Positions 24,733-34,787 of a DNA stretch of 64,000 nucleotides are shown in pieces. The position numbers were made by a program, and so were the translations under genes. Origin of the DNA: Dorea sp. 5-2 (GTDB lineage Bacteria > Bacillota > Clostridia > Lachnospirales > Lachnospiraceae); the NCBI RefSeq assembly GCF_000403455.2, contig NZ_KE159721.1, forward strand, positions 54,051-118,050, in the 5' to 3' direction. How positions within the stretch are numbered: position 1 is the stretch's first letter; every line of letters begins with the position of its first letter. A model generated the notes under the pieces. It was not told the origin of the DNA, ran no database searches, and saw only the letters and a list, made by a program, of their open reading frames with translations.

Positions 24733-26923
24733 GTACTTCGGCAAGGTTGATTTTCCGTACATTCCGCCAGGCAAATGCGTAAGCCAGTGTGATAGATCCC
24801 AGGATTGCCAGCATAAAGATAACGATCGGGATCAGCGGCGCCTCCGCCATGAATTCTCCTGTGTCCAGATAGCTCATTTTCAGCATATAACCCACTGTGA
24901 TGACCGCGAACGGAAGGGTGATCAGGATCGGGCGTCCGGCAAGGACGGCAGCCTCGATACAGAACATTTTCCGGATATTGGCAGGTGTCAGCCCGATGGA
25001 CATGTACCTTGCGAATTCCCGTTTCCTCTGCCGGACGAATCCCAGAGTGTTGGAGAAGACGTCGCCGATCCCGATGATGGCAAGCAGAACACAGAAGCAT
25101 CCGAAAGCAACCCGCATTCCCTGCAGCACTTTATTGTTTGTTTCATATGCCTGGATCCGGTTCTCGATTTCCAGTGTGTAAGATGTACCAAGCAGGCGGC
25201 AGATCTGATCCTGTAACGCATCTAATTCCTCGCGCGGCAGATCTTCTCTGCCAAGGATACGAATGTAAAGTTCTGTTGTTGTGTCCCCGATCTGCCCTTT
25301 GATGTTTTTCCACAAAGATACCGGAATAAAATGTACAAGTTCATAGTAGTCTTTGGAGGCATATTCTTCTCTTAACACGGGAACCTCTTCTGTATAGGAT
25401 AAAACCGGAATCTCAGTACTTATCGCATTATCTCTGTTCATTAAGAAGGCGCTTGCAGGAGCTGAAGCTTTTCTGCCGCCGTTCTGGGTTTGGATATAGG
25501 GCATAAACACTGGATGCCTGAAATCCGGATTTGTCACATCGCGGATGAGATTTCTGACTATCGCCCCGTCGAGCCGCGGAGCAGTACCGATCTGCTGACA
25601 ATAATCAAGGAAGCTGTTATCATCCATTATCATAATAGGGGCGTTTACCAGCCATCCGTCATCTGTCTTTGTCACGGATTCGCCGGAAGCATGGGAGAAT
25701 CCGCCGAAGGATTTCATCTCCTCGCTCATTTCATCTGCTGTGATGAGCCTTTGGGCTGTTGCCTTCTGATATACGGCGACGCTTTGTACACCGGTAAGCT
25801 TCCGGAGTTCGTCGGCTTCCCAAAAGGCGTCCACATCCGTATCCTTGACCGTGACCATGATATCCCATGCATCCTGATACCGTTCAAAATAGGTTTCCCG
25901 TGTGCTGATCGCCGAGGTTGTGACAAAGCATTGCATGATCGTAAATGCCAGGAGGGAAAAGACCAGGGACAGTGAGGCGGTCCGCAGGGACTTCTTCTGG
26001 GCTTTCAGTGCGTTTCCGGCAAGCTCGCCTTCTGCGCCGAATAAAGCGGCAAGGATGGGAGAACTTTTCTTATTTTTTAATTGAAGTTCTCCGGTATTGC
26101 GGATTGCTTCAAGAGGCGTCAGCCTGCTTAATTTCCGCGCAGGCAGCCATGCGGAGATCCATATGGTTATCACCGTTATGAGCAGCGTCAGGACGAGGAT
26201 GATAGGATGATAGCCGGGGATCGCTCTATGACGTCCGGGAATATCCGTTCCGAGCAGTATGTTTGACAGATACATCAGTCCCATGCTGCCTGCAATGCCA
26301 AGGATATTTCCGATCAGTACCGGTATGGCACAAAGGGCGGCGGATTCTTGCAGGAGGCATGTACGTATCTGTTTTGGAGTAGCTCCGATACTGGAAAAAA
26401 TACCAAATTGACGGATTCTTGCGTTCATGGATACGGCAAAGGCATTGTGTATGATCACGATCAAGGACAAGGCGGCAAGTAATGTTATCAGGATAAACAG
26501 CGGGAAGAGCAGCCTTGGCGCCGGATCTTCCGGGACGCGGATCAGATACATTGCCAGGAGCTCATAGTTATAGGAAATCTGTTCAGGGGCGGCGCCGATC
26601 AGCCTGGCAATACGAGGGGTATCCGAAAGAATGACGCCCATATCGTCAAAGATGATATCCACTGTGTTTGCCGTACCGGTTACTTTTGTTACATGGGCAA
26701 AATTCTGTATGGCTTCTATGTCTTTGGGCTGCAGTTCTCCGGTGATCCGGCTGTGCCAGCTGCCGTCTTCAAGATGAATCCGTTCAACTTCGTATTTCCA
26801 TGTATTATAGAATAATCCGCACAACAAAGATAAAAGCAGGGCGGAAATAAATGCGGCAAGTCTGACGGATAACCCGGCGGAACGATTGTTTTTGATATAA
26901 TCTGATGAATAATCTCTCCACAT
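24710..26923 (-). CDS. FtsX-like ABC transporter permease (module 2)
   Basis: A 737-residue permease. One N-terminal segment (LAAFISALLLSLLCGLFY), then three membrane helices with the first FtsX domain (about 135-290; NARIRQFGIFSSIGATPKQI), a long extracytoplasmic region (about 335-610), and a second FtsX domain at the C-terminus (RQRKREFARYMSIGLTPANI). About eight membrane helices in all, MacB/YtrF-like rather than the ten of BceB. Starts five bases after the ATPase. Probably exports or removes antimicrobial peptides; the substrate is not known. Confidence 0.88.
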   Translation of the reverse strand: MWRDYSSDYIKNNRSAGLSVRLAAFISALLLSLLCGLFYNTWKYEVERIHLEDGSWHSRITGELQPKDIEAIQNFAHVTKVTGTANTVDIIFDDMGVILSDTPRIARLIGAAPEQISYNYELLAMYLIRVPEDPAPRLLFPLFILITLLAALSLIVIIHNAFAVSMNARIRQFGIFSSIGATPKQIRTCLLQESAALCAIPVLIGNILGIAGSMGLMYLSNILLGTDIPGRHRAIPGYHPIILVLTLLITVITIWISAWLPARKLSRLTPLEAIRNTGELQLKNKKSSPILAALFGAEGELAGNALKAQKKSLRTASLSLVFSLLAFTIMQCFVTTSAISTRETYFERYQDAWDIMVTVKDTDVDAFWEADELRKLTGVQSVAVYQKATAQRLITADEMSEEMKSFGGFSHASGESVTKTDDGWLVNAPIMIMDDNSFLDYCQQIGTAPRLDGAIVRNLIRDVTNPDFRHPVFMPYIQTQNGGRKASAPASAFLMNRDNAISTEIPVLSYTEEVPVLREEYASKDYYELVHFIPVSLWKNIKGQIGDTTTELYIRILGREDLPREELDALQDQICRLLGTSYTLEIENRIQAYETNNKVLQGMRVAFGCFCVLLAIIGIGDVFSNTLGFVRQRKREFARYMSIGLTPANIRKMFCIEAAVLAGRPILITLPFAVITVGYMLKMSYLDTGEFMAEAPLIPIVIFMLAILGSITLAYAFAWRNVRKINLAEVLKDDTML

Positions 26924-26928
26924 ATCCC

Positions 26929-27609
26929 TTACCTCCGGTATTCGTCGCTGATGATCTGCCCGTCTTCCAGTGTAATGATCCGATGGGCATCCAGCGCCGC
27001 CTTTTCGTCATGCGTGATCAGTATGATCGTCTGCTCCAGGCTGCGGTTGGAGATCTTCAGCATGTCCATGATCTCACGGGAGTTCTTCTGATCCAGATTT
27101 CCGGTAGGTTCATCGGCAAGGAGCAGCGCCGGACGGTAGATCAGAGAGCGCGCGATCGCAGCCCGCTGCTGCTGTCCTCCGGATAACTGGTTCGGCAGCG
27201 CTTCGAGCTTGTCGGAGATACCAAGAGAGCTTACGATCTGATCAAAATATTCTTGATCGGGCTTTTTCTTGTCAAGAGTGAGGGGCATGAGTATATTTTT
27301 CCGCACGGTGAGGGTAGGGATCAGGTTATAAAACTGATATACTAAGCCAACCTTCCTGCGGCGGAAGATCGCCGCCTGTGCCGGAGTTAATTTGGATAGA
27401 TCGGTTCCGTCTATGGTGACGGTTCCTTCCGTTGGTCTGTCTACGCTTCCGAGAATATGCAGGAGGGTAGATTTGCCTGAACCGGAAGACCCGACGATTG
27501 CTGTAAATTCCCCTTTCCTGACGGTAAGGTCGATCCCGTGGAGCGCTGTTACCTGACTATTGCCGGAACCATAGACCTTCCGGACTCCTTTGCATTTTAA
27601 TATTTCCAT
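26929..27609 (-). CDS. ABC transporter ATPase (module 2)
   Basis: A 226-residue LolD/MacB-type ATPase: Walker A GSSGSGKST (about 39-47), Q-loop VYQFYNLIPTLTV, signature LSGGQQQR, Walker B LLLADEPTGNLD and switch His in ITHDEKAA. It partners the permease that follows. The module order on the minus strand is regulator, kinase, ATPase, permease. Confidence 0.95.
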   Translation of the reverse strand: MEILKCKGVRKVYGSGNSQVTALHGIDLTVRKGEFTAIVGSSGSGKSTLLHILGSVDRPTEGTVTIDGTDLSKLTPAQAAIFRRRKVGLVYQFYNLIPTLTVRKNILMPLTLDKKKPDQEYFDQIVSSLGISDKLEALPNQLSGGQQQRAAIARSLIYRPALLLADEPTGNLDQKNSREIMDMLKISNRSLEQTIILITHDEKAALDAHRIITLEDGQIISDEYRR

Positions 27610-27654
27610 TCTGCGTTTCTCCTTTTCTTTTGGTTTTGGATGATTCTTTGTAGG

Positions 27655-28851
27655 TTAATGATAGAAGCGAATCTCAAAGAGAGCGCCGCTATTTGGTTTG
27701 TTCATCGCCCGTATCGTTCCGTTTTGGCGTTCAATGATTTCTTTTGCCAGGGCTAATCCGATCCCTGCGCCGCTCTCGCCAGCGCTTCGTCCGCGGTAGA
27801 AGCGTTCAAAAAGATGGGGGATATCCTCTTTGGCAAACCCGTCTCCCTCGTCCCAGATAAGTATTTCCGTATATAAGGGATTCTGAGCATAGGAACAGTG
27901 GATCGTTGTATCTGCGCCGCTATGTTCCATGCAGTTTTTCATCAGATTCATGACCGCCTCCATCGTCCAGTCCAGATCAATGGCTGCCATCATCTCTCCG
28001 AATTCCGGGATATCAATAGAAACAGCGGAATCAACAAGTAATTCCTGCAGATTATCTGCCGCAAGGACAAGCAGGGTGAAGACGTCAGTTTCTTCTCTTT
28101 GCAGAAGGAGTGTTCCCGCATCCATCCGGGATAGGACCAATAGCGATTCTTCCAAATGAGTGAGGCGTAAGAGCTGCTTTTCTATCTGAGCCATATGGTG
28201 CTCCGGGCTCTCGCTTCTTCGTTTCAGCATCTGCAGAGACAGGGAGGCGGCGGTCAATGGCGTCTTGATCTGATGCGCGATATTGGACAGGTTTTTAGCA
28301 AAATCATTCTTTGCCTGCACTGCCGTATCCTTCGTATGGTATAGGGCGGTTACCGTCTTGTAGATCTCGTCTTCTAGCTTTGCAAAGTCATCTTCTCCGG
28401 GAGCGGAGAGAAGGGGCGCTTTACCGGTATGGACCTGAGCCAGATAATCTGCCAAAGCCCGGATCCGTGCGGCTTCCATCCGGTTGCGATACAGGAAGGC
28501 TAGGATAAAAAGAGAAGTTCCCGTTACAAAACCAATAACAGCCAACAGGCTTGTCCGGAGGCAGGACGGTTTCGAAAAATCTGCTTCCTGATATCCTAAG
28601 GAGGGTAAAAATGTATAGTCTGTTCTATCAGGGCATATTCCTGTATTGCCTGTATGATCTTTTAATACGGCAGAAATGATCTCTCTTGTTTCGGGAGCCT
28701 GTGCCGTTGTCTCACTGCATATGGCGTTTAATAGACGGAATTGTGTCCGGCTGTCATGGGAGGATACAAGCATAGCAGAGATGATAGAAGTGATCAGGCT
28801 GACAGACAGTACGAAGCCCAGGGTGATCAGGCTGCTCTTTTGCTTGCTCAT
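27655..28851 (-). CDS. Sensor histidine kinase (module 2)
   Basis: A 398-residue kinase with two membrane helices (about 9-29 and 103-122) flanking a short outer domain, H-box SNIAHQIKTPLTAASLSL, N-box NLMKNCMEHSG, and G boxes DEGDGFAKEDIPHLFERFY and GAGIGLALAKEII. The start overlaps the regulator stop by four bases. The outer domain of about 70 residues is larger than in minimal BceS-type kinases, so it may sense its signal directly; that is inference. Confidence 0.92.
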   Translation of the reverse strand: MSKQKSSLITLGFVLSVSLITSIISAMLVSSHDSRTQFRLLNAICSETTAQAPETREIISAVLKDHTGNTGICPDRTDYTFLPSLGYQEADFSKPSCLRTSLLAVIGFVTGTSLFILAFLYRNRMEAARIRALADYLAQVHTGKAPLLSAPGEDDFAKLEDEIYKTVTALYHTKDTAVQAKNDFAKNLSNIAHQIKTPLTAASLSLQMLKRRSESPEHHMAQIEKQLLRLTHLEESLLVLSRMDAGTLLLQREETDVFTLLVLAADNLQELLVDSAVSIDIPEFGEMMAAIDLDWTMEAVMNLMKNCMEHSGADTTIHCSYAQNPLYTEILIWDEGDGFAKEDIPHLFERFYRGRSAGESGAGIGLALAKEIIERQNGTIRAMNKPNSGALFEIRFYH

Positions 28852-29525
28852 ATCGTATCCTCCAAGCGGTAACCCACGCTTCGAACTGTTTTAAGACAGG
28901 CAGGTTGATGAAGCTTGTCCCGCAGCCGCTTCATGGTAACGGTCAGGGTGTTATTATTTACATAGTTTCCGTTCACATCCCAGACCTGAGCCAGAATATT
29001 CTCTCTGGTAACGGTCATCCCTTTATTCTGCATCAGGTATAGGAGCAGTTGGTATTCGGATGCGGTTAAAGAGATTTCTGCTTCTTCGCAAGAGAGGTAA
29101 ACACACCTTCGATTCTGGTCGATCGTGATCCCGGCGCAGGAGAGTTCTTGCATAGCCGTATTGGAGGATCTGCGCAGTAATGCCTGGATCCGTGAATATA
29201 ATACTTCCAGTTCAAAGGGTTTTACGACATAATCGTCAGCTCCGTCTTCGAATCCGGAGACAATGTCGCGGGAATCGCCCCGGACAGTAAGCATAATGAT
29301 CGGAAGATCCTTCCAGTTGCTTCGAAGCGACCGGCAAAGGTTGTCCCCGTGACCGTCCGGCATGCAGAAGTCAAGCAGGACGAGCGAAGGGACATGCCTC
29401 TTTAGAGCCAGTTTTGCCCGGGCAAGTGTTGTACATATCGTTACTGTAAAATCCCGTTGTTCCAGATATTCTTTTACCGTGCCTGCGATCGCAGGATCAT
29501 CTTCGATGTAATATAGATCGGTCAT
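28848..29525 (-). CDS. OmpR-family response regulator (module 2)
   Basis: A 225-residue protein: receiver with phospho-Asp in LVLLDFCMPDGHG and conserved Lys in DYVVKPFELE, and a winged-helix effector (LTASEYQLLLYLMQNKGMT, VTMKRLRDKL, VRSVGYRLE). Ribosome binding site AAAGGCGGA. It is the first gene of the second module, 75 bases after the permease of the first, so it may be co-transcribed or have its own promoter in that gap. Confidence 0.95.
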   Translation of the reverse strand: MTDLYYIEDDPAIAGTVKEYLEQRDFTVTICTTLARAKLALKRHVPSLVLLDFCMPDGHGDNLCRSLRSNWKDLPIIMLTVRGDSRDIVSGFEDGADDYVVKPFELEVLYSRIQALLRRSSNTAMQELSCAGITIDQNRRCVYLSCEEAEISLTASEYQLLLYLMQNKGMTVTRENILAQVWDVNGNYVNNNTLTVTMKRLRDKLHQPACLKTVRSVGYRLEDTI

Positions 29526-29600
29526 AATCTATTTCCGCCTTTTCTTTTTAGTATACCAAAGAAAAGTTACAAATTGGTGACAGATTCGGATCGACAGAGT

Positions 29601-32081
29601 CTAATCCACAGTCTCAATGGATTCCACAATATTCATCCTTGCAATAGACCGCAGGGGTACAGCCGTTGCCAGCAGGCATGCGGCGATAGAGACCGCGGCG
29701 GCTTCAAGAATGGACACAAAGGGAACCTCCGCGAACTGTAAGTTGTCTGTGACGGCGGCATTTACAAAAACGGTGCAGATATAACCCAGTACGCCGCCCG
29801 CAGCGGACGCGATGATCCCGTAATATGCCCCCTCCCAGAGAAATGTCTTATAAAGGCTGCCCGCACTCATGCCGATTGCCCGCTGCATACCGATCTCGGA
29901 TATGCGGGTATGGATATTGCTGTAAACGGTATTGATAATATTCAATATTCCGATGAGCCCGATGAACAATATAAGCCCCCAGCACAGCATATTGATCTGG
30001 GCAAAGCTTTCTTCAAGCTGTGCGGTGGTCTGCTGATAGGAGATCCAGTGGCTGCCGGGATTCGCCTGACACCATTGCTCCAGCATAGTTTCGAATGTTT
30101 CGTGCTCCGCATTCGGGGACAGAGTTGGATAGAGCTCTGCATAGCGGTCATTGCCCGTCAGCAGGTTATACATGGAATCCGTTACCATGATCTGTATGCC
30201 GTTCGTATAACCTTCATTATTGATCGTCACAGCGGTGTCCGTGATACCGGCGACACGTAGCTTGTGTCCGTTCACGGAGATCACATCATCGTACCGGAGG
30301 TTTGTGGTTTCTACGGACGCCCCCTCATATGCGAAAGGAATCGGATTCTTTACGATACACGCCGCGCCGGACAGCAGGTCTTCCTGATCCTGCGCTGACA
30401 GTCCCTTTGCACGGGCGATAAGGCTGGAATCGTCGATCCCTGCGATCTGGAAGGATTCCCATGACTGCAATTGAAAGTCCAGGTCGATCGGAAGATCCCC
30501 CTCTTCATCCTGTGAATAGACGGATAGTTTTGATGTCGCAAGATGTTCTGTCAGTTCGTTTTCACGAAGCTGATCGACTGCTTTCGGATCAATTCCCGCC
30601 GTCTCATTGGTCACGGCATAGTCGCCTGGATTCATATCCTGTACGTTGCTGCTGGTATCAAGGATCGCGGTGAAGCTCTTAAGGGCGACAAAGACGGTGA
30701 TGCTCATGACTAATGAGAGGATCGTGATCACCGTCCTGCCGCGTCCCCGCCTAAGGTTCAGCCTTGCATAGTAGGCTTCAAAGCTGTGGATCGCCCGTGG
30801 TTTCCGTATCCGCCGTTTCAGCTTGATGCGCGGTCCGGACATTGCGATCGCCGGAGAGACGCGCGAGGCATACCGCGCCGCCGGGAAAGCCGCCAGCATG
30901 GCGAATAGTAAGGTAATGGAGACGCTTACAAGGTAAAGAAACTTGTTATCCGAACTTGTACCGCGGATCATGGAATGAAGCTTTGCGGTGCTGTCTGCCA
31001 TAAACAGATCGGGATTTAGTATGCCGGTTGCCGCGATCAGGATTCCCTTCGCGGAGAATGCGCCGGCGAGCAGTCCGACAGGGATACCGATGCCGCATAA
31101 GATCAGCAGTTGAAGAGTGACGATCCGGTAAATCTGCCCCTGTGTCCCGCCGATCGCCCGAAGTGTCCCATATTCCTTGATGCGCCTGGTTATGGCGATC
31201 TTAAGGATGTTGTAGATGACCAGTCCGGCGGCGAACAGGACGAGTATGCCGACCATGACGGAGGCAAAGGCAATAAAGGAGAATCCGGTATCTGCATCAG
31301 ACGAGCCGGCTTTGTCATAAGAAATACCAAGGGCGTCTAATAAGATCCAGTTGTATTGTATATGCGAGTCTTCAACGCCGATACGCTCTGCCAGATCATT
31401 TACAATATCCTGAAACTGTGCCGTACTCTTTGTCTTAAAATCGGTGGAATAGAGGAAATATTCCGCCGGCAGTAAGGCGGCCGCAGTTCCCGCCCCTGCT
31501 ACAGCCGCCAGGGATCCTGAGGAGTAGCCGAGATAATTGCCCTCCAGGATACCGCAGAGAGTGAATCCGGCGGTATACAGGTAAGAAGGCAAAGAACCGT
31601 CCATAAGCGAGGCTTCGGCATGGAGTGTAACGGTGTCTCCGATATGGATATCTTCGCCCAGGTATTGCAAGGCATTTTCAGGGAGCGCGATCTCAAGGGG
31701 GGAAACGGGCAGGCGTCCTTCCTTTACCTTACCGATCGCAGGATAGGCGTCTAATGCGTGGCCCAGATATTCGCGCACGAACAGAGTCAGTCCGCTGTTG
31801 CCAAGCGGGGTATTCCCCACGTTGATCAGGCTGCCCACATCAGAGAGCCGGGAGTCGTTTTTTAACTGCAGCATCTGCGCTTCCGTGATCTGATGGAAGG
31901 AAGCGTAACGGTCGCCGTTCAGCGATGCTGCCTGCTCTGTCTGCAAGGTCTTAAGGATGCCGAGGGAATGTCCGATGGCAGTCGTCATGGTACTGGATAG
32001 GATTACCGCCGTCAGAATGAGGGATGCCATTACCTTTTGTGCCTTTAATTCTCTGAAGGCAAGTGACAGATAGGATTTCAT
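29601..32081 (-). CDS. FtsX-like ABC transporter permease (module 1)
   Basis: An 826-residue permease. N-terminal helix (VMASLILTAVILSSTMTTA), outer domain of about 230 residues, FtsX domain 1 (TRRIKEYGTLRAIGGTQGQI), a second N-terminal-type helix after RRGRGRTVITILSLVMS, another outer domain, and FtsX domain 2 (HTRISEIGMQRAIGMSAGSL). The duplicated MacB_PCD-FtsX layout suggests an exporter. It overlaps the ATPase gene by four bases. Confidence 0.9.
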   Translation of the reverse strand: MKSYLSLAFRELKAQKVMASLILTAVILSSTMTTAIGHSLGILKTLQTEQAASLNGDRYASFHQITEAQMLQLKNDSRLSDVGSLINVGNTPLGNSGLTLFVREYLGHALDAYPAIGKVKEGRLPVSPLEIALPENALQYLGEDIHIGDTVTLHAEASLMDGSLPSYLYTAGFTLCGILEGNYLGYSSGSLAAVAGAGTAAALLPAEYFLYSTDFKTKSTAQFQDIVNDLAERIGVEDSHIQYNWILLDALGISYDKAGSSDADTGFSFIAFASVMVGILVLFAAGLVIYNILKIAITRRIKEYGTLRAIGGTQGQIYRIVTLQLLILCGIGIPVGLLAGAFSAKGILIAATGILNPDLFMADSTAKLHSMIRGTSSDNKFLYLVSVSITLLFAMLAAFPAARYASRVSPAIAMSGPRIKLKRRIRKPRAIHSFEAYYARLNLRRGRGRTVITILSLVMSITVFVALKSFTAILDTSSNVQDMNPGDYAVTNETAGIDPKAVDQLRENELTEHLATSKLSVYSQDEEGDLPIDLDFQLQSWESFQIAGIDDSSLIARAKGLSAQDQEDLLSGAACIVKNPIPFAYEGASVETTNLRYDDVISVNGHKLRVAGITDTAVTINNEGYTNGIQIMVTDSMYNLLTGNDRYAELYPTLSPNAEHETFETMLEQWCQANPGSHWISYQQTTAQLEESFAQINMLCWGLILFIGLIGILNIINTVYSNIHTRISEIGMQRAIGMSAGSLYKTFLWEGAYYGIIASAAGGVLGYICTVFVNAAVTDNLQFAEVPFVSILEAAAVSIAACLLATAVPLRSIARMNIVESIETVD

Positions 32082-32752
32082 TGTGCGCTCACCTCCGAAA
32101 GTTCTCCGTCGATGATCGTGAAACGGCGGTCTGCCATCTCGGCGATGTGCGGATCATGGGTGATGATCACGAGTGTCTTGTTCATCTTCTTGCGGATATC
32201 GCAGAGCATGCGCATCACTTCGCCGCCGCTTTTGCTGTCGAGGTTCCCGGTGGGTTCGTCTGCGAAGATAATGTCCGGCTTCGCGATCAGCGCCCGCGCG
32301 ATCGCCGCCCGCTGCTGCTGTCCGCCGGATAGCTCGTGGGGGAGATGGGAAAGGCGTTTTTCCAGCCCCAGGAGAGACGTAAGCTCTTGTAAATATTCTT
32401 CCTCTACTTTCTTTTTGTCCAGAAGCAGCGGCATGATGATGTTTTCACGGGCAGTGAGGACAGGAAGAAGGTTAAACTGCTGAAAGATGAATCCGATCTT
32501 CTGGCGGCGGAACGCCGACAGCTTTTTGTCTTCTCCGTTGTGGATGTCGGTATCGCCGTAGAGTACGCTGCCCATGGACGGTTGGTCCAGTCCGCTTACG
32601 ATATGCAGCAGTGTGCTTTTCCCGCTGCCTGACGGTCCCATGATAGAGATAAAATCACCTTCTGAGATCGTCAGCGACGCATGGTTCAGGGCTATGACTT
32701 TGCTCTCGTTTGAACCATAGATTTTTGAGATATCTTTTACTTGAATTTCCAT
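32078..32752 (-). CDS. ABC transporter ATPase (module 1)
   Basis: A 224-residue LolD/MacB-type ATPase: Walker A GPSGSGKST, Q-loop FQQFNLLPVLTA, signature LSGGQQQR, Walker B IIFADEPTGNLDS and H-loop ITHDPHIAE. Partner of the following permease by overlap. It is similar to but clearly distinct from the module 2 ATPase, so the two modules are paralogous rather than a recent duplication. Confidence 0.95.
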   Translation of the reverse strand: MEIQVKDISKIYGSNESKVIALNHASLTISEGDFISIMGPSGSGKSTLLHIVSGLDQPSMGSVLYGDTDIHNGEDKKLSAFRRQKIGFIFQQFNLLPVLTARENIIMPLLLDKKKVEEEYLQELTSLLGLEKRLSHLPHELSGGQQQRAAIARALIAKPDIIFADEPTGNLDSKSGGEVMRMLCDIRKKMNKTLVIITHDPHIAEMADRRFTIIDGELSEVSAQ

Positions 32753-32773
32753 AGAATTCTCCTTTCTTTTTTG

Positions 32774-33976
32774 TTAATGAAGAGCGAGCGGCTGTATTTT
32801 TAAGGAGGCGGAAACGAAGGAGCCGGCTGCATGGTTTTTGATGGTGATAGTTCCGCCGTGTCTTTCGCACAGGAGCTTACAGGTATATAAGCCCATCCCC
32901 AGATGTTCCGCGTCTTCCCTGCCTTTGTGGAATGGGCGGACGCCGTCCCGGATCAGCGATGCCGGAAAGCCGCCGCCGTCATCTGCAACAGAAAGTTCCA
33001 ATATTGTCTCATTTACAGAGCAGGAAACGTCAATGTTCTGTCTGGCAAAACGGAGCGCGTTGGATAGGAGATTTTCCGCAATCTGAAACAGGATAGATCT
33101 GTCAAGGCAGACGGATCGGTCAGTCTGTGCGGATTGGTTAACCGGGGCTGTTTTGGGCTGATCGGAGGTATGGAAGCGGATCTGCTTATCGTGATCCATG
33201 CCGATCAGATATACCGTTTGTCTAAGCTCGGCAACAAGTGTGTCCCAGGGGATGTTCTCCCGTTCGACGGGAGTCTCTTCTAATCTCTGGATACTGCTCA
33301 TGGTCTCAATATAGTGTTCGATCCTGCCTGCGTAGTTTGTGATGAGAGCGATCTGCCCGGCGATCTTGCCTGGCTCTTGGGGATTACGGGCAATGCTTTT
33401 TTCCGCCAGTTTTGCAGCGCCTTTCAAGACCGTGACCGGATTGCGCAGATTATGCGAAAATGCTGCATTCAGCCTTCGGCGTTCTTCCGCCTGCCGCCAC
33501 AATTCGCGGTTGTTGTCCAGCAATGTTTGGCGCATGGTTTCAAAGGCGGTACAGAGCTGCCCGAGTTCGTCCTGTGAGGCTGCCTCGATAGTAAAATCCA
33601 GGTCATTCTCGATAATGCGGGAGGCGCCGCTTGCAAGCACTGCCAGAGGTTCCTTTAGCTTCAGTCGGTAGAACATGGAGGCTGTTGTGAACAGTGCAAA
33701 GATATAGATCAATACCGGCAGCAGGATCTGGACGACCGAGATGATATCGACGGCGGCGTCCGTCTGTGCTGTCGGCTCCGGTGCAGAGGACGCCAGAAAC
33801 GGAGCGGAAGGGATATTGATTATAGTGCGGTTTGCGGCGAGTTGTGATCTCACCGCAATGCATCCCCAGAAGGACAGGAGCGACAGGGCAAGGGCGGCGG
33901 TAATATTGATGCATACGATGGTGAAGAGCGCTTTTTTCAGGTTCATTTGTCTTATATGATGTCTTAGCCGTTCCAT
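32774..33976 (-). CDS. Sensor histidine kinase (module 1)
   Basis: A 400-residue kinase: membrane helix about 16-40, outer segment of about 40 residues, second helix about 80-100, HAMP linker, a coiled region, H-box FSHNLRNPVTVLKGAAK and ATP-binding motifs NLLSNALRFA, DDGGGFPASLI and GLYTCKLLCERHGG. The H-box reads HNLRNP instead of HELRTP. It overlaps the response regulator by 13 bases. Confidence 0.9.
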   Translation of the reverse strand: MERLRHHIRQMNLKKALFTIVCINITAALALSLLSFWGCIAVRSQLAANRTIINIPSAPFLASSAPEPTAQTDAAVDIISVVQILLPVLIYIFALFTTASMFYRLKLKEPLAVLASGASRIIENDLDFTIEAASQDELGQLCTAFETMRQTLLDNNRELWRQAEERRRLNAAFSHNLRNPVTVLKGAAKLAEKSIARNPQEPGKIAGQIALITNYAGRIEHYIETMSSIQRLEETPVERENIPWDTLVAELRQTVYLIGMDHDKQIRFHTSDQPKTAPVNQSAQTDRSVCLDRSILFQIAENLLSNALRFARQNIDVSCSVNETILELSVADDGGGFPASLIRDGVRPFHKGREDAEHLGMGLYTCKLLCERHGGTITIKNHAAGSFVSASLKIQPLALH

Positions 33977-34638
33977 TTGTATCCTGCCCCCCAGACTGTT
34001 TCGATATAGCTGTGTGTAGTTACAGCCGCAAATTTACTCCGTATTTTACGGATATGTTCCATAATGGTGTCGCTGTTTCCGCTGCCGTCCAGACCCCAGA
34101 CTCTTTCGTATATCCGCTCCCGGTCAAATACCTGCCCTGCATGGGCGGAAAGTAATTCCACAATATCAAATTCTTTTTTTGATAAAAGAATCGGTTTTTT
34201 CGCGATCAGGATCTCTCTTTTGGAATAGTCGATCACCATATCGCCGAAAAAGCGCAGGATGGACTGTTCTTGCTTCCTGTGTTCGCGCCTCAGGTGGGCG
34301 GCGACTCTTGCGCCTAATTCGTCAAGGTCAAAAGGTTTCACGATATAATCGTCTGCACCTGCCAAGAACCCTTGGACCTTGTCGGAGATCTCGATCCGGG
34401 CGGTGAGGAATAGAATGGGGCAGGTGATATGTTCGCGGATCTTGCGGCAGACAGTCAGCCCGTCTATATCCGGCATATTGATGTCCAGCAGGACAAGATC
34501 GGGGGTTTTTGTTAGTTGTTTCATGGCGTCTGTCCCATTACCGGCAGTCAAGACCTGGTAACCGGTCATTTCAAAATAGTTTTTTACGACGGTAACAATG
34601 CCTGGCTCGTCGTCGACGATCAAGATTTTTGGACTCAT
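33964..34638 (-). CDS. OmpR-family response regulator (module 1)
   Basis: A 224-residue protein with acidic pocket IVDDE, phospho-Asp in LVLLDINMPDIDG, Lys in DYIVKPFDLDELG and winged helix (LLSKKEFDIVELLSAHAG, VWGAGYKW), closest in pattern to VanR-like regulators. Binding site AAAGGAGGAG. First gene of the whole eight-gene minus-strand block. Confidence 0.95.
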   Translation of the reverse strand: MSPKILIVDDEPGIVTVVKNYFEMTGYQVLTAGNGTDAMKQLTKTPDLVLLDINMPDIDGLTVCRKIREHITCPILFLTARIEISDKVQGFLAGADDYIVKPFDLDELGARVAAHLRREHRKQEQSILRFFGDMVIDYSKREILIAKKPILLSKKEFDIVELLSAHAGQVFDRERIYERVWGLDGSGNSDTIMEHIRKIRSKFAAVTTHSYIETVWGAGYKWNG

Positions 34639-34787
34639 GTGGTATGCTCCTCCTTTTCTTTTGATATATTATCTTATAAATCTCAATTATTTCTCTATTT
34701 TTTTATAATAAACTTGCAGGAACCGAAGAAATGGGGTAAAGTAGTCCATAAATGTACCGAAATGGCGTGGGGATGTGATCGGGATTT

